A stretch of 13,013 bases of DNA. It comes from Burkholderiales bacterium. GTDB lineage: Bacteria > Pseudomonadota > Gammaproteobacteria > Burkholderiales > Burkholderiaceae_C. Below, one piece after another: positions 1 to 6,962 of the stretch. The first letter of the stretch is position 1; each line of letters opens with the position of its first letter. The translations under genes and the position numbers were made by a program. The stretch is taken from the NCBI GenBank assembly GCA_947458895.1, contig CANHBY010000006.1, positions 1 to 13,013 on the forward strand, read 5' to 3'. The notes beneath the pieces were generated by a model that worked only from the letters and a program-made list of their open reading frames with translations, searched no databases and was not told where the DNA came from.

Positions 1-970
1 ACTGCAAACCAGCACTGCGCAAGGCTGCGGGAATGGCTTCGATCGGCCCGATGCCCATGACTTCAGGGCGCACGCCTCGGCTGGCGAAGCTGACGAAGCG
101 GGCCAGGGGGGTGAGATTGAACTGCTTGATGGCGCGCTCGCTGGCCAGGATCAGGGCGCCTGCACCATCGCTGGTTTGAGAGCTGTTGCCGGCGGTCACG
201 CTGCCTAAACCGGTGGCTTTGCCGGTGGGGTCTTTGACTGCGGCGAAGGCGGGCTTGAGTTTGGCCAGGCTCTCAAGGCTGGTGTCGGGGCGGGGGCCTT
301 CGTCGAGGGTGACGATGCGCGACTTGCTGGTAGGGGCACCAGTGCTGAGGTCGGGGAAGCGATCAAGCACCTCCACCGGGGTGATCTCGTCGTTGAACTC
401 ACCGGCCTGCTGGGCCTTCAAGGCCTTCATGTGCGAGTGGTAGGCAAATTCGTCCTGGGCTTCACGGCTGATTTTCCATTGCTGTGCCACCCGTTCAGCC
501 GTGAGGCCCATGCCGTAAGCAATGCCAAGATTTTCGTCTTGCGCGAGGACCAGAGGGTTGAAGGATGGACGACTGCCGCCCAGGGGGACCAAGCTCATGG
601 ATTCAGCGCCGCCGGCGATCACGACCTCGGCTTCGCCCACACGAATGCGGTCGGCGGCCATTTGAATGGCGGTGAGACCCGATGCGCAAAAACGGTTGAC
701 GGTGACGCCGCCCACGGAATGGGGAAGGCCGGAGAGGGCCACGGCGATGCGGGCCATGTTCATGCCCTGCTCCCCTTCGGGGAAGGAGCATCCGATGACG
801 GCATCTTCAATCGCCTTGGGGTCCAGTGACGGCACCTGCGCCAGCGCGCCACGAATCGCTGCGATGAGCAGGTCGTCAGGCCGCGTGTTTTTGAAATAGC
901 CGCGATTGGCGCGGCCAATCGGCGTGCGGGTGGCTGCGACGATGTAAGCATCTTGCAGTTGCTGACTCAT
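1..970 (-). CDS. fadA: Acetyl-CoA C-acyltransferase (thiolase), 3' part cut off by the window edge
   Basis: This is the 3-ketoacyl-CoA thiolase that would complete beta-oxidation by cleaving 3-ketoacyl-CoA with CoA to release acetyl-CoA. The reading frame from ATG at 970 stays open for 323 codons to the left edge. Family members are about 390-400 residues, so roughly 75 C-terminal residues are missing, including the expected catalytic His and second Cys. The N-terminus carries the thiolase opening (IVAATRTPIGRANRG, residues 10-24). The nucleophilic cysteine is Cys95 in VNRFCASGLTAIQ, followed by the GGAESMS motif and the late SVTAGNSSQTSDGAGAL motif. An AAGGAG Shine-Dalgarno lies six bases before the ATG. 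The gene follows the dehydrogenase/hydratase by 75 bases on the same strand, so it is probably the third gene of one operon. Identity as a thiolase is firm; fadA rather than another thiolase paralogue rests on operon context. Confidence 0.93.
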   Translation of the reverse strand, partial: MSQQLQDAYIVAATRTPIGRANRGYFKNTRPDDLLIAAIRGALAQVPSLDPKAIEDAVIGCSFPEGEQGMNMARIAVALSGLPHSVGGVTVNRFCASGLTAIQMAADRIRVGEAEVVIAGGAESMSLVPLGGSRPSFNPLVLAQDENLGIAYGMGLTAERVAQQWKISREAQDEFAYHSHMKALKAQQAGEFNDEITPVEVLDRFPDLSTGAPTSKSRIVTLDEGPRPDTSLESLAKLKPAFAAVKDPTGKATGLGSVTAGNSSQTSDGAGALILASERAIKQFNLTPLARFVSFASRGVRPEVMGIGPIEAIPAALRSAGLQ

Positions 971-1045
971 GAGGAGCTCCTTTGCGCAAGGGGGTTCAAG
1001 GGTGCCCTGAGGCGACGGTGTGTGAGCAATACAAACGGCGCAGCA

Positions 1046-3442
1046 TCAATTTCGTACCGGCTTGCCGGTTTGCAACATGCCCATGATTCGCTCTTGCGAC
1101 TTGGGGTGGGCCAGCAAGGCGCAGAAATGCTTGCGCTCCAGCGCCATCAGGTACGACTCGGTGACCAAGGAGCCGGCATCCACATCGCCGCCGCACAGCA
1201 CATCGGCAATGAGAGAGGCAATGTGGAAGTCGTGGCTGCTGATGAGCCCGCCGTCTCGCATGTTGACCAGCTGGGCCTGGATGGTGGCGATGGCATTGCG
1301 GCCGGCCACAGGGAATGGCGCTGGCACGGGAGGGCGATAGCCGCTGTCGAACAGGGTATGGGCTTGGCGCAAGGCCACGTACAACAGTTCATCTTTGTGC
1401 GGCACGATGACGTCGCTGTCCAGCAGGTAACCCAGGCGCCGGCTGTCGGCTGCGCTGGTACCCACTGCAGCCGTGGCCGCGTTGGTGAACCCATCTTTCA
1501 AGAAAGTCAGCAAGTCGTTGGGGGTGGGAGTTTTTTCGGCTGCACGGCGAGCGATATAGGTCAACCCGCCTGCGCCGGGAACCAGGCCCACACCCACTTC
1601 GACCAAGCCCACATAGCTTTCCAGGCTGGCCACGCGTTTGGCGCAATGGACTGCCAACTCACAGCCGCCCCCCAGTGCCAGGCCACGCAGGGCAGCCACG
1701 ACGGGAATGCTGGCATAGCGAATGCGCAGCATGGCGTCTTGCAGTTTTTTCTCTTCCGGCTCGATGCCCTTGGCGCCACTTTTCATGAAAACCGGCATCA
1801 GTGCTTCGAGGTTGGCACCCGCGGAGAACACGTCGTCAGGGGACCAAATCACCAAGCCTTTGTAGTGCTGCTCAGCCATGTCGACAGCGCGAACCAGGCT
1901 CTCGGTGACTTGAGGGCTGATGAGGTGCAGCTTGGCCGTGATGCTGGCAATCAGAACCTCACCATCCAGGGTCCAGACGCGAATTTCGTCGTTCTTGAAG
2001 AGCTCGGTACCGGCCTTGAGGGCAGGCTGAGCGCCACTGCCCAAGACAGTCTCTGGAAACAATTGGCGCTGGTACACCGGCAGGGTGCTTCCTGGCACAT
2101 AGCGCTGCTGGGACGCGCTCCAGGAACCCTCGGGCGTGTGCACGCCTCGCTCAGACACAGGCCCACTGAACACCCAATCAGGCAGTGGCGCGTTGCACAG
2201 CGCCTTGCCAGCGTCGATGTCTTCCTTGACCCACTGGGCGACTTGCAGCCAGCCGGCTTCCTGCCAGAGCTCGAAGGGCCCCTGGGTGTTGCCAAAGCCC
2301 CAACGCATGGCGAAGTCGATGTCGCGTGCGCAATCAGCCACATCGGCCAGGTGGACCGCGCAGTAGTGAAAGCTGTCCCGCAGAACCGCCCAGAGAAACT
2401 GGGCCTGAGGGTTGCTGGACTCTCTCAGCAATTTGAGCCGCTCGGGCGCTGGCTTCTTCAGGATGCGGCCCACGATTTCTTCGGCCTTAGCGCCACCGGC
2501 CACGTAGTCGGCTTTGGCGGAGTCGAATCGCAAGATGTCTGGGCCGACTTTCTTGTAGTAACCCGCCCCCGATTTTTGCCCCAAGGCACCGAGCTGGATC
2601 AATTGACTCAACACAGGCGGCGTGGCGTAGGTGGCGTAAAAAGGATCGTTGGCTTTGTCGGACCCCAGGTTGTCTTGCAAGGTCTTGATGACGTGAACCA
2701 TGGTGTCCAGCCCCACCACATCGGCGGTGCGGAATGTGGCTGAACTGGCTCGGCCGAGTTTTTTGCCGGTCAGGTCGTCGACCACGTCGCAGGTCAGACC
2801 GAATTTTTCAGCTTCGTGGATCGTGGCCAGCAAACCGGCCATGCCCACGCGGTTGGCGATGAAGTTGGGGGTGTCTTTGGCGCGAACCACGGATTTGCCA
2901 AGCGATGTGGTGACAAAGGCCTCCAGTTGATCGAGCACCTGAGTTTCAGTGGAGGGCGTGGCGATCAATTCCACCAAGCTCATGTAGCGTGGCGGATTGA
3001 AAAAGTGCACCCCGCAAAAACGCGGCTTGAGGGACACGGGAAGCACGGCCGCCAGCGCCGAAATGCTCAAGCCCGAGGTGTTGCTCGCGGCAATGGCATG
3101 AGGTGCAACGAACGGCGCGATGCGTTGATAGAGGTCAAGCTTCCAGTCCATGCGCTCGGCAATGGCCTCGATGATCAGGTCGCACTCGCCCAGCTTGGCG
3201 AGATGCTCTTCATAGTTGGCGGGCTCGATCAGCGCAGCGCCTTCGGGCACAGCGAGTGGGGCCGGTTTGAGCTTTTTGAGGCCATCGATCGCTTTTTGAG
3301 CAATCGCGCTCTTGGGGCCCTCTTTCGCCGGCAGGTCAAACAACACCACGGGAACGTTAACGTTGACCAGGTGCGCGGCAATCTGTGCACCCATCACGCC
3401 GGCACCCAGCACGGCAACCTTGCGGACAGTGAATCGGTTCAT
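1046..3442 (-). CDS. Fused 3-hydroxyacyl-CoA dehydrogenase / enoyl-CoA hydratase (FadN-like, dehydrogenase domain first)
   Basis: This bifunctional beta-oxidation enzyme has 798 residues. The N-terminal half is an NAD-binding 3-hydroxyacyl-CoA dehydrogenase: GAGVMG at residues 13-18 is the dinucleotide fold, Asp36 is placed to bind the NAD ribose, and His146 (HFFNPPRYM) with Glu158 has the 12-residue spacing of the family's catalytic dyad. The C-terminal third, from about residue 500, is a crotonase fold. FSAGANL (539-545) and GLALGGGCEL form the oxyanion-hole segments. Glu595 and Glu615 are 20 residues apart, as are the two catalytic glutamates of rat enoyl-CoA hydratase, so hydratase activity looks intact. 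Domain order is the reverse of E. coli FadB and matches Bacillus subtilis FadN, which is about 790 residues. The ATG at 3442 is preceded by AAGGAAC. It lies 194 bases after the acyl-CoA dehydrogenase stop; that gap holds two small inverted repeats but no hairpin with a U tract, so co-transcription is plausible. Confidence 0.95.
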   Translation of the reverse strand: MNRFTVRKVAVLGAGVMGAQIAAHLVNVNVPVVLFDLPAKEGPKSAIAQKAIDGLKKLKPAPLAVPEGAALIEPANYEEHLAKLGECDLIIEAIAERMDWKLDLYQRIAPFVAPHAIAASNTSGLSISALAAVLPVSLKPRFCGVHFFNPPRYMSLVELIATPSTETQVLDQLEAFVTTSLGKSVVRAKDTPNFIANRVGMAGLLATIHEAEKFGLTCDVVDDLTGKKLGRASSATFRTADVVGLDTMVHVIKTLQDNLGSDKANDPFYATYATPPVLSQLIQLGALGQKSGAGYYKKVGPDILRFDSAKADYVAGGAKAEEIVGRILKKPAPERLKLLRESSNPQAQFLWAVLRDSFHYCAVHLADVADCARDIDFAMRWGFGNTQGPFELWQEAGWLQVAQWVKEDIDAGKALCNAPLPDWVFSGPVSERGVHTPEGSWSASQQRYVPGSTLPVYQRQLFPETVLGSGAQPALKAGTELFKNDEIRVWTLDGEVLIASITAKLHLISPQVTESLVRAVDMAEQHYKGLVIWSPDDVFSAGANLEALMPVFMKSGAKGIEPEEKKLQDAMLRIRYASIPVVAALRGLALGGGCELAVHCAKRVASLESYVGLVEVGVGLVPGAGGLTYIARRAAEKTPTPNDLLTFLKDGFTNAATAAVGTSAADSRRLGYLLDSDVIVPHKDELLYVALRQAHTLFDSGYRPPVPAPFPVAGRNAIATIQAQLVNMRDGGLISSHDFHIASLIADVLCGGDVDAGSLVTESYLMALERKHFCALLAHPKSQERIMGMLQTGKPVRN

Positions 3443-3636
3443 GACTCGTTCCTTTTTTTATTCATTGGAAATTTGCACTTCACTGCATGCGCACGCCACA
3501 ACACACAAGGCAATGTATCGCCTGAATGAAGGGCTTTTGTCGCCATCGATCAATTTGCCACGGGCTTGACGGCGGATCGTTGAAGATCCCCCACAGGACC
3601 CATATCGGGATGCGCTCCCGAGGTGTTCGGCGCCGG

Positions 3637-5427
3637 TCAAAACAGCGAGGCATCCATGTCCATCAGGGGTGCGCAACCTGAGCGGGCCGATCGAATCAGG
3701 CCTGCCGTTTCGGGCAAAAGCTTGGCAAAGTAGAACCGCGCGGTGGCGAGTTTGGCTTTGTAAAACGGATCGTCAGAGCCTTGTTTTTCGAGGGCCACCT
3801 TGGCCATTCGAGCCCAGAAATAGGCGAACACCAGATGCCCCACAACGCGCAGGTAGTCGACGGCCGCCGCGCCCACTTCATCGGGGTTTTGAAGGGCCTT
3901 CATGCCGAGTTCGGTGGTGAGCTTGGTGACTTTGTCTCCGATGTCTGCCAGCGGATTGACGAACTCCTGCATGGCCTCATTCACACCTTCATCTTCGATG
4001 AATTGCTGAATATGCCGGCCGAATTTCTTGAGCTTGGCGCCGTTGTCGCCCAACACCTTGCGGCCCAGCAAGTCGAGCGACTGGATGGTGTTGGTGCCTT
4101 CGTAAATCATATTGATGCGGGCGTCTCGCACATATTGCTCCATGCCCCACTCTGCGATGTAGCCGTGCCCACCGAACACTTGCAGGCAATGCGAGGTTGC
4201 AATCCAGCCGTTGTCGGTGAGGAAGGCTTTCACCATGGGGGTGAGCAATGCCACCTCATCGGCGGCGTCGCGGCGCACTTGCTCATCGGGGTGGCTGAGC
4301 TCTTTGTCGACCTGCAGCGCGGTGTAGGTGGCCAAAGCGCGGCCGCCCTCGGCATAGGCTCGTGCGGTGAGCAGCATCTTGCGCACATCAGGGTGGCAAA
4401 TGATGGGGTCGGCCACCTTGTCAGGCGCCTTGGCGCCCGTCAGGGCTCGCATTTGCAGCCGGTCTTTGGCGTAGGCCGCGGCGTTTTGATAGGCCACCTC
4501 GGTCAAGCCCAGCGACTGCATTCCCACACCCAGACGCGCCGTGTTCATCATGACGAACATGGCTGCCAAACCCTTATGGGGTTCACCCACCAGCGTGCCC
4601 ACCGCGCCATCGAGAATCATTTGGCAGGTGGCATTGCCATGGATGCCCATTTTGTGTTCGAGAGCACCGCAGAAAATGGGATTTCTTTCACCTAACTTGC
4701 CGTCTGGGCCGACAAGAAACTTGGGCACCAGGAAAAGCGAAATGCCTTTGGACCCCACCGGGGCATCAGGCAGACGAGCCAGCACGAGATGAAGAATGTT
4801 GGGGGTCAGGTCATGCTCGCCGGCAGAGATGAAAATCTTTTGACCCGTGATGCGGAAGCTGCCATCAGCCATGGGCTCGGCTTTGGTTCGCATCAAGCCC
4901 AAATCGGTACCGCAGTGAGGCTCGGTCAGGCACATGGTGCCGGTCCATTCGCCACTGGTCAGCTTGGGCAAAAAAGCAGCCTTCTGTTCGGCCGTGCCGT
5001 GGGCTTGCAAGCACTCGTAAGCGCCGTGAGACAGGCCGGGGTACATCGTCCAGGATTGGTTGGCGCTGTTGAGAAACTCGTAAAAAACTTGGTTGACCGT
5101 GATGGGCAAACCCTGCCCCCCATAGGCTGGGTCACAGCTCAACGATGGCCAGCCCCCTTCCACGTACTTGGCGTAGGCCTCTTTGAAACCCTGAGGCGGC
5201 GCGACCTCGTGGGTGACCTTGTCGAGCTGGCAACCCTGGGAGTCGCCACTTTGGTTCAGGGGGAACACCATGCCAGATGCAAACTTGCCACCCTCTTCCA
5301 AAACGGCATCCACGGTTTCGGCGTCAATGTCAGCAAACTTCGGGCTCTGCCGCAGCTCATCAACGACACCGAGCAACTCGTGCATCACGAAGCGAACATC
5401 GCGCAGCGGAGGGGTGTACTGAGGCAT
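3637..5427 (-). CDS. Acyl-CoA dehydrogenase, long (about 600-residue) form with extra C-terminal domain
   Basis: This FAD-dependent enzyme introduces the trans-2 double bond into acyl-CoA, the first step of beta-oxidation. At 596 residues it is much longer than the 380-residue classical acyl-CoA dehydrogenases. It matches the class with a short N-terminal leader domain and an added helical C-terminal domain, which includes B. subtilis FadE and the DmdC methylmercaptopropionyl-CoA dehydrogenases. The flavin/substrate motif CLTEPHCGTD ends at residue 175. The predicted catalytic base is Glu443 in NMIYEGTNTIQ, the position of Glu376 in medium-chain acyl-CoA dehydrogenase. The ATG at 5427 has an AGGAGT Shine-Dalgarno with suitable spacing. 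It is the first gene of a probable operon with the dehydrogenase/hydratase and thiolase, which supports a role in general fatty-acid oxidation. DmdC-like or aromatic acyl-CoA substrates cannot be excluded from sequence alone. Confidence 0.94.
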   Translation of the reverse strand: MPQYTPPLRDVRFVMHELLGVVDELRQSPKFADIDAETVDAVLEEGGKFASGMVFPLNQSGDSQGCQLDKVTHEVAPPQGFKEAYAKYVEGGWPSLSCDPAYGGQGLPITVNQVFYEFLNSANQSWTMYPGLSHGAYECLQAHGTAEQKAAFLPKLTSGEWTGTMCLTEPHCGTDLGLMRTKAEPMADGSFRITGQKIFISAGEHDLTPNILHLVLARLPDAPVGSKGISLFLVPKFLVGPDGKLGERNPIFCGALEHKMGIHGNATCQMILDGAVGTLVGEPHKGLAAMFVMMNTARLGVGMQSLGLTEVAYQNAAAYAKDRLQMRALTGAKAPDKVADPIICHPDVRKMLLTARAYAEGGRALATYTALQVDKELSHPDEQVRRDAADEVALLTPMVKAFLTDNGWIATSHCLQVFGGHGYIAEWGMEQYVRDARINMIYEGTNTIQSLDLLGRKVLGDNGAKLKKFGRHIQQFIEDEGVNEAMQEFVNPLADIGDKVTKLTTELGMKALQNPDEVGAAAVDYLRVVGHLVFAYFWARMAKVALEKQGSDDPFYKAKLATARFYFAKLLPETAGLIRSARSGCAPLMDMDASLF

Positions 5428-5522
5428 GGTGGTACTCCTGTTTCAAAGGGCCAACAAAAAACCGCAAGTTCACGACGGTCAATATGCGCCTAGGCCGCCC
5501 TGATGGTCTTCAGTCCTGACCT

Positions 5523-5552
5523 ATTGGATCAACGACTCACAGGGCTGGTCAA
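5523..5552 (-). promoter_or_regulatory. Candidate sigma-70 promoter for the beta-oxidation operon
   Basis: On the minus strand TTGACC at 5552-5547 (five of six consensus -35 bases) is followed after 18 bases by TCCAAT at 5528-5523 (four of six -10 bases). It would give a 5' untranslated leader of roughly 90 bases before the ATG at 5427. The -10 box is weak and the spacing is one over optimum, so this is only the best candidate seen by eye. A second TTGACC at 5482-5477 has a poorer partner. Confidence 0.25.
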
Positions 5553-5841
5553 AGCCGCTCGCTTCATTTTGCCGAATATTCCGTCTTCGTGCTGTCGGGT
5601 AGCACACGATTTGGCATCAAGCCCCAGAGAAGACTGCACGATGGCGTGAGATCGCCCCACAAATGCACAAACTCGCTTTGATCAATGCTAGAGTTCGAAG
5701 AGGAAATATGTGCACCGCAGCAATCGCGGTCGCAGGCCAGCGACACCGCCTACGTGCACCCGAGTCACCTCAGCCAAGCTCCATCCCCCAGGTGGTGGGG
5801 AGGGCTTGAGGGTTTTGCATTGGTTGGAGTACTCTCCGCTT

Positions 5842-5847
5842 AAGGAG
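5842..5847 (+). promoter_or_regulatory. Ribosome binding site deciding a GTG start for the HNH gene
   Basis: AAGGAG lies nine bases before GTG at 5857, an ideal Shine-Dalgarno arrangement. The frame is also open 49 codons further upstream to a GTG at 5710. That extension is Arg/Pro-rich and unlike the family, whose members begin with a short segment leading directly into VLQLD.SGRPQ.WIS. The site therefore favours the shorter protein. Confidence 0.7.
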
Positions 5848-5856
5848 TGCATCCTC

Positions 5857-6414
5857 GTGGACGTTCTGCAATTGGACATGTCGGGCCGCCCTCAAGACTG
5901 GATTTCATCCAGGGAAGCGGCGACTCTTTACGCTAACAATAGCGTTGCCTGGACTTTAGGCGATGCGTGTGCAACCCTACGCGGCGGTATACAGCGCTGC
6001 AGCGGGCTTCAATCTTTGATTGAGGTGCATCCGATCATCGCCGTGAGGGGTGCCGTACCGAGCAGGGCCTGGCGGCATACACCGGCGCTGAGCAACCCCA
6101 AATTATTCGCACGTGACAAGCATGTCTGCGCCTACTGTGGTGCGCACGGCGCAGAAGATGCCCTCACCCGCGAACACATCATCCCGACCTCTAGAGGCGG
6201 CTCAGACAGCTGGATGAACTGCATCACCGCCTGCCGTGCTTGCAATGGCCGCAAGGCCAATCGGCTGCCAGAAGAGGCTCGCATGAGCCTGCTCTATCTG
6301 CCTTATGTGCCCAGCCTGCATGAGGACATGATTTTGCGCGGGCGGCGAATTTTGGTGGACCAGATGGAGTTTTTGCTGGCCAGCGTGCCGAGCAACAGCC
6401 GGCTTCGAAGTTAG
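5857..6414 (+). CDS. Stand-alone HNH endonuclease family protein
   Basis: This 185-residue protein starts at GTG 5857 behind a good Shine-Dalgarno. The first 80 residues (VDVLQLDMSGRPQDWIS, then a segment ending near IEVHPIIAVRG) are the conserved N-terminal part of a betaproteobacterial HNH family that I recognise by pattern. The HNH domain follows: Cys91-A-Y-Cys94 and Cys126-R-A-Cys129 form a four-cysteine zinc knuckle, His107 in REHIIPTSRGG is the general-base histidine, Asn121 sits in the middle motif, and Asn130/Lys133 follow the last cysteine. The C-terminus is a conserved tail (LLYLPYVPSLHEDMILRGRRI). No partner methylase, toxin immunity gene or phage gene is adjacent, so a restriction, homing or phage-packaging role is not supported. 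Predicted activity is metal-dependent DNA nicking or cleavage; the biological role is unknown. An upstream in-frame start at 5710 is possible but less likely. Confidence 0.85.
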   Translation: MDVLQLDMSGRPQDWISSREAATLYANNSVAWTLGDACATLRGGIQRCSGLQSLIEVHPIIAVRGAVPSRAWRHTPALSNPKLFARDKHVCAYCGAHGAEDALTREHIIPTSRGGSDSWMNCITACRACNGRKANRLPEEARMSLLYLPYVPSLHEDMILRGRRILVDQMEFLLASVPSNSRLRS

Positions 6415-6469
6415 CGAACCTCGGCGAAACCCCTCGCGGTGATCGCGGAGCTTCCTTTGGACGTATCGG

Positions 6470-6513
6470 GGCTCAAATGCCGCTTGCTCGCTTGCCCTCA
6501 AACCCGATGGCGT
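6470..6513. repeat. Partial copy of the palindromic repeat found intact at 8332-8495
   Basis: These 44 bases match 8346-8389 with one mismatch (C at 6480 against T at 8356). That corresponds to element positions 15-58, the inner part of the left arm. The outer 14 bases of the terminal repeat and the whole right arm are absent here. The copy lies between the convergent HNH and thioredoxin genes and overlaps the 3' end of the thioredoxin gene, where it encodes the last residues (RHRV) and the stop codon. Confidence 0.9.
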
Positions 6514-6863
6514 TGCGCGCAGCGCCTCGCCAGATCTACCATGGCCGGATCCTGGACGGTAATCAAGGGCCCTTCGATGGCTTTTTGAATCATTTGCGCC
6601 AGTGTTTGCCGGTGAGGCAGCACGGGGCCGAAGAAACGGATCTCGTCGCCCTGCGCCATCAGCAGCGTAGGGAAATTTTCGACCTCTAGCGAGCCCACCA
6701 GCTCGGCCTCGTCTTCGATATCCACCCACATCAAGCGAGCCCGGCCTGCAAACTCGGGTTGCATGGCCTCAAACAGCGGTTGATATTGACGGCAAGTGCC
6801 GCACCAACGTGCGCACAGGCAGACGACCAGCAGGGCGGAAGAAGCGGTGGAGGCAGGGATCAT
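6498..6863 (-). CDS. Small thioredoxin-family protein with a WCGTC active site
   Basis: This 121-residue protein is about the size of a single thioredoxin domain. The redox motif is Trp20-Cys-Gly-Thr-Cys24 and the cis-proline loop is NFPTLL with Pro65, so a dithiol-disulfide exchange or reductase role in the cytoplasm is expected; no signal peptide is visible. The active site is CGTC rather than the canonical CGPC. Two extra cysteines (Cys15, Cys17) lie just before it in VVCLCARWCGTC. The ATG at 6863 is chosen because homology to thioredoxin begins just after it; no clear Shine-Dalgarno is seen, and the frame stays open far upstream as the antisense of rsmB. The final residues RHRV and the stop codon fall inside a dispersed repeat (6470-6513), so the native C-terminus has probably been replaced. 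It diverges from rsmB across 99 bases. Confidence 0.87.
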   Translation of the reverse strand: MIPASTASSALLVVCLCARWCGTCRQYQPLFEAMQPEFAGRARLMWVDIEDEAELVGSLEVENFPTLLMAQGDEIRFFGPVLPHRQTLAQMIQKAIEGPLITVQDPAMVDLARRCAQRHRV

Positions 6864-6962
6864 GACGCGGGGTTGAAAGATCAATGAGGCTTGAGCTGTA
6901 CTGTAGCGATTCAGATAGCTTGTGCCCTCATAAAGGCACGCTCGAGCCCGTAGACTGGGAAG

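Larger units (their letters stand above)
5428..5856. other. 429-base region without a supportable gene; divergent promoter/leader region
   Basis: This stretch separates the start of the beta-oxidation operon (minus) from the likely start of the HNH gene (plus). Short open frames cross it on both strands, but their translations are arginine- and proline-rich and resemble no family I recognise. It contains two TTGACC hexamers on the minus strand (5552-5547 and 5482-5477) that could be -35 elements. It also has an inverted repeat GTGCT/AGCAC with a 7-base loop at 5589-5605 and a small TTGATCAA palindrome near 5680. Any of these could be regulatory, but none matches an operator I can name with confidence. 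Confidence 0.5.

Noticed and set aside
953..2743. 596-codon plus-strand open frame opposite the dehydrogenase/hydratase gene
   Set aside because: It is fully antisense to a gene with intact catalytic motifs, its translation is His/Gln/Gly-rich with no family signature, and long antisense frames are expected at high third-position GC.
3564..3578. Short resemblance (GGGCTTGA.GGCGG) to the right arm of the palindromic repeat in the gap between two operon genes
   Set aside because: About 13 matching bases with no further similarity on either side; chance is sufficient.
3574..3589. GGATC/GATCC inverted repeat downstream of the acyl-CoA dehydrogenase as a terminator
   Set aside because: A five-base stem with no following U tract; too weak to call a terminator or to split the operon.
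5708..5809. 33-codon plus-strand ORF (MCTAAIAV...) behind AGAGGA, upstream of the HNH gene
   Set aside because: It has a plausible ribosome site, but there is no similarity, regulatory repeat of codons or terminator-like structure to support a leader peptide.
5710..5856. N-terminal extension of the HNH protein to a GTG at 5710
   Set aside because: The 49 extra residues are Arg/Pro-rich and unlike the family; GTG 5857 has an AAGGAG nine bases upstream.
6922..6939. GTGCC/GGCAC hairpin in the rsmB leader as a riboswitch or attenuator
   Set aside because: It is only a five-base stem in a 99-base gap with no conserved aptamer features.
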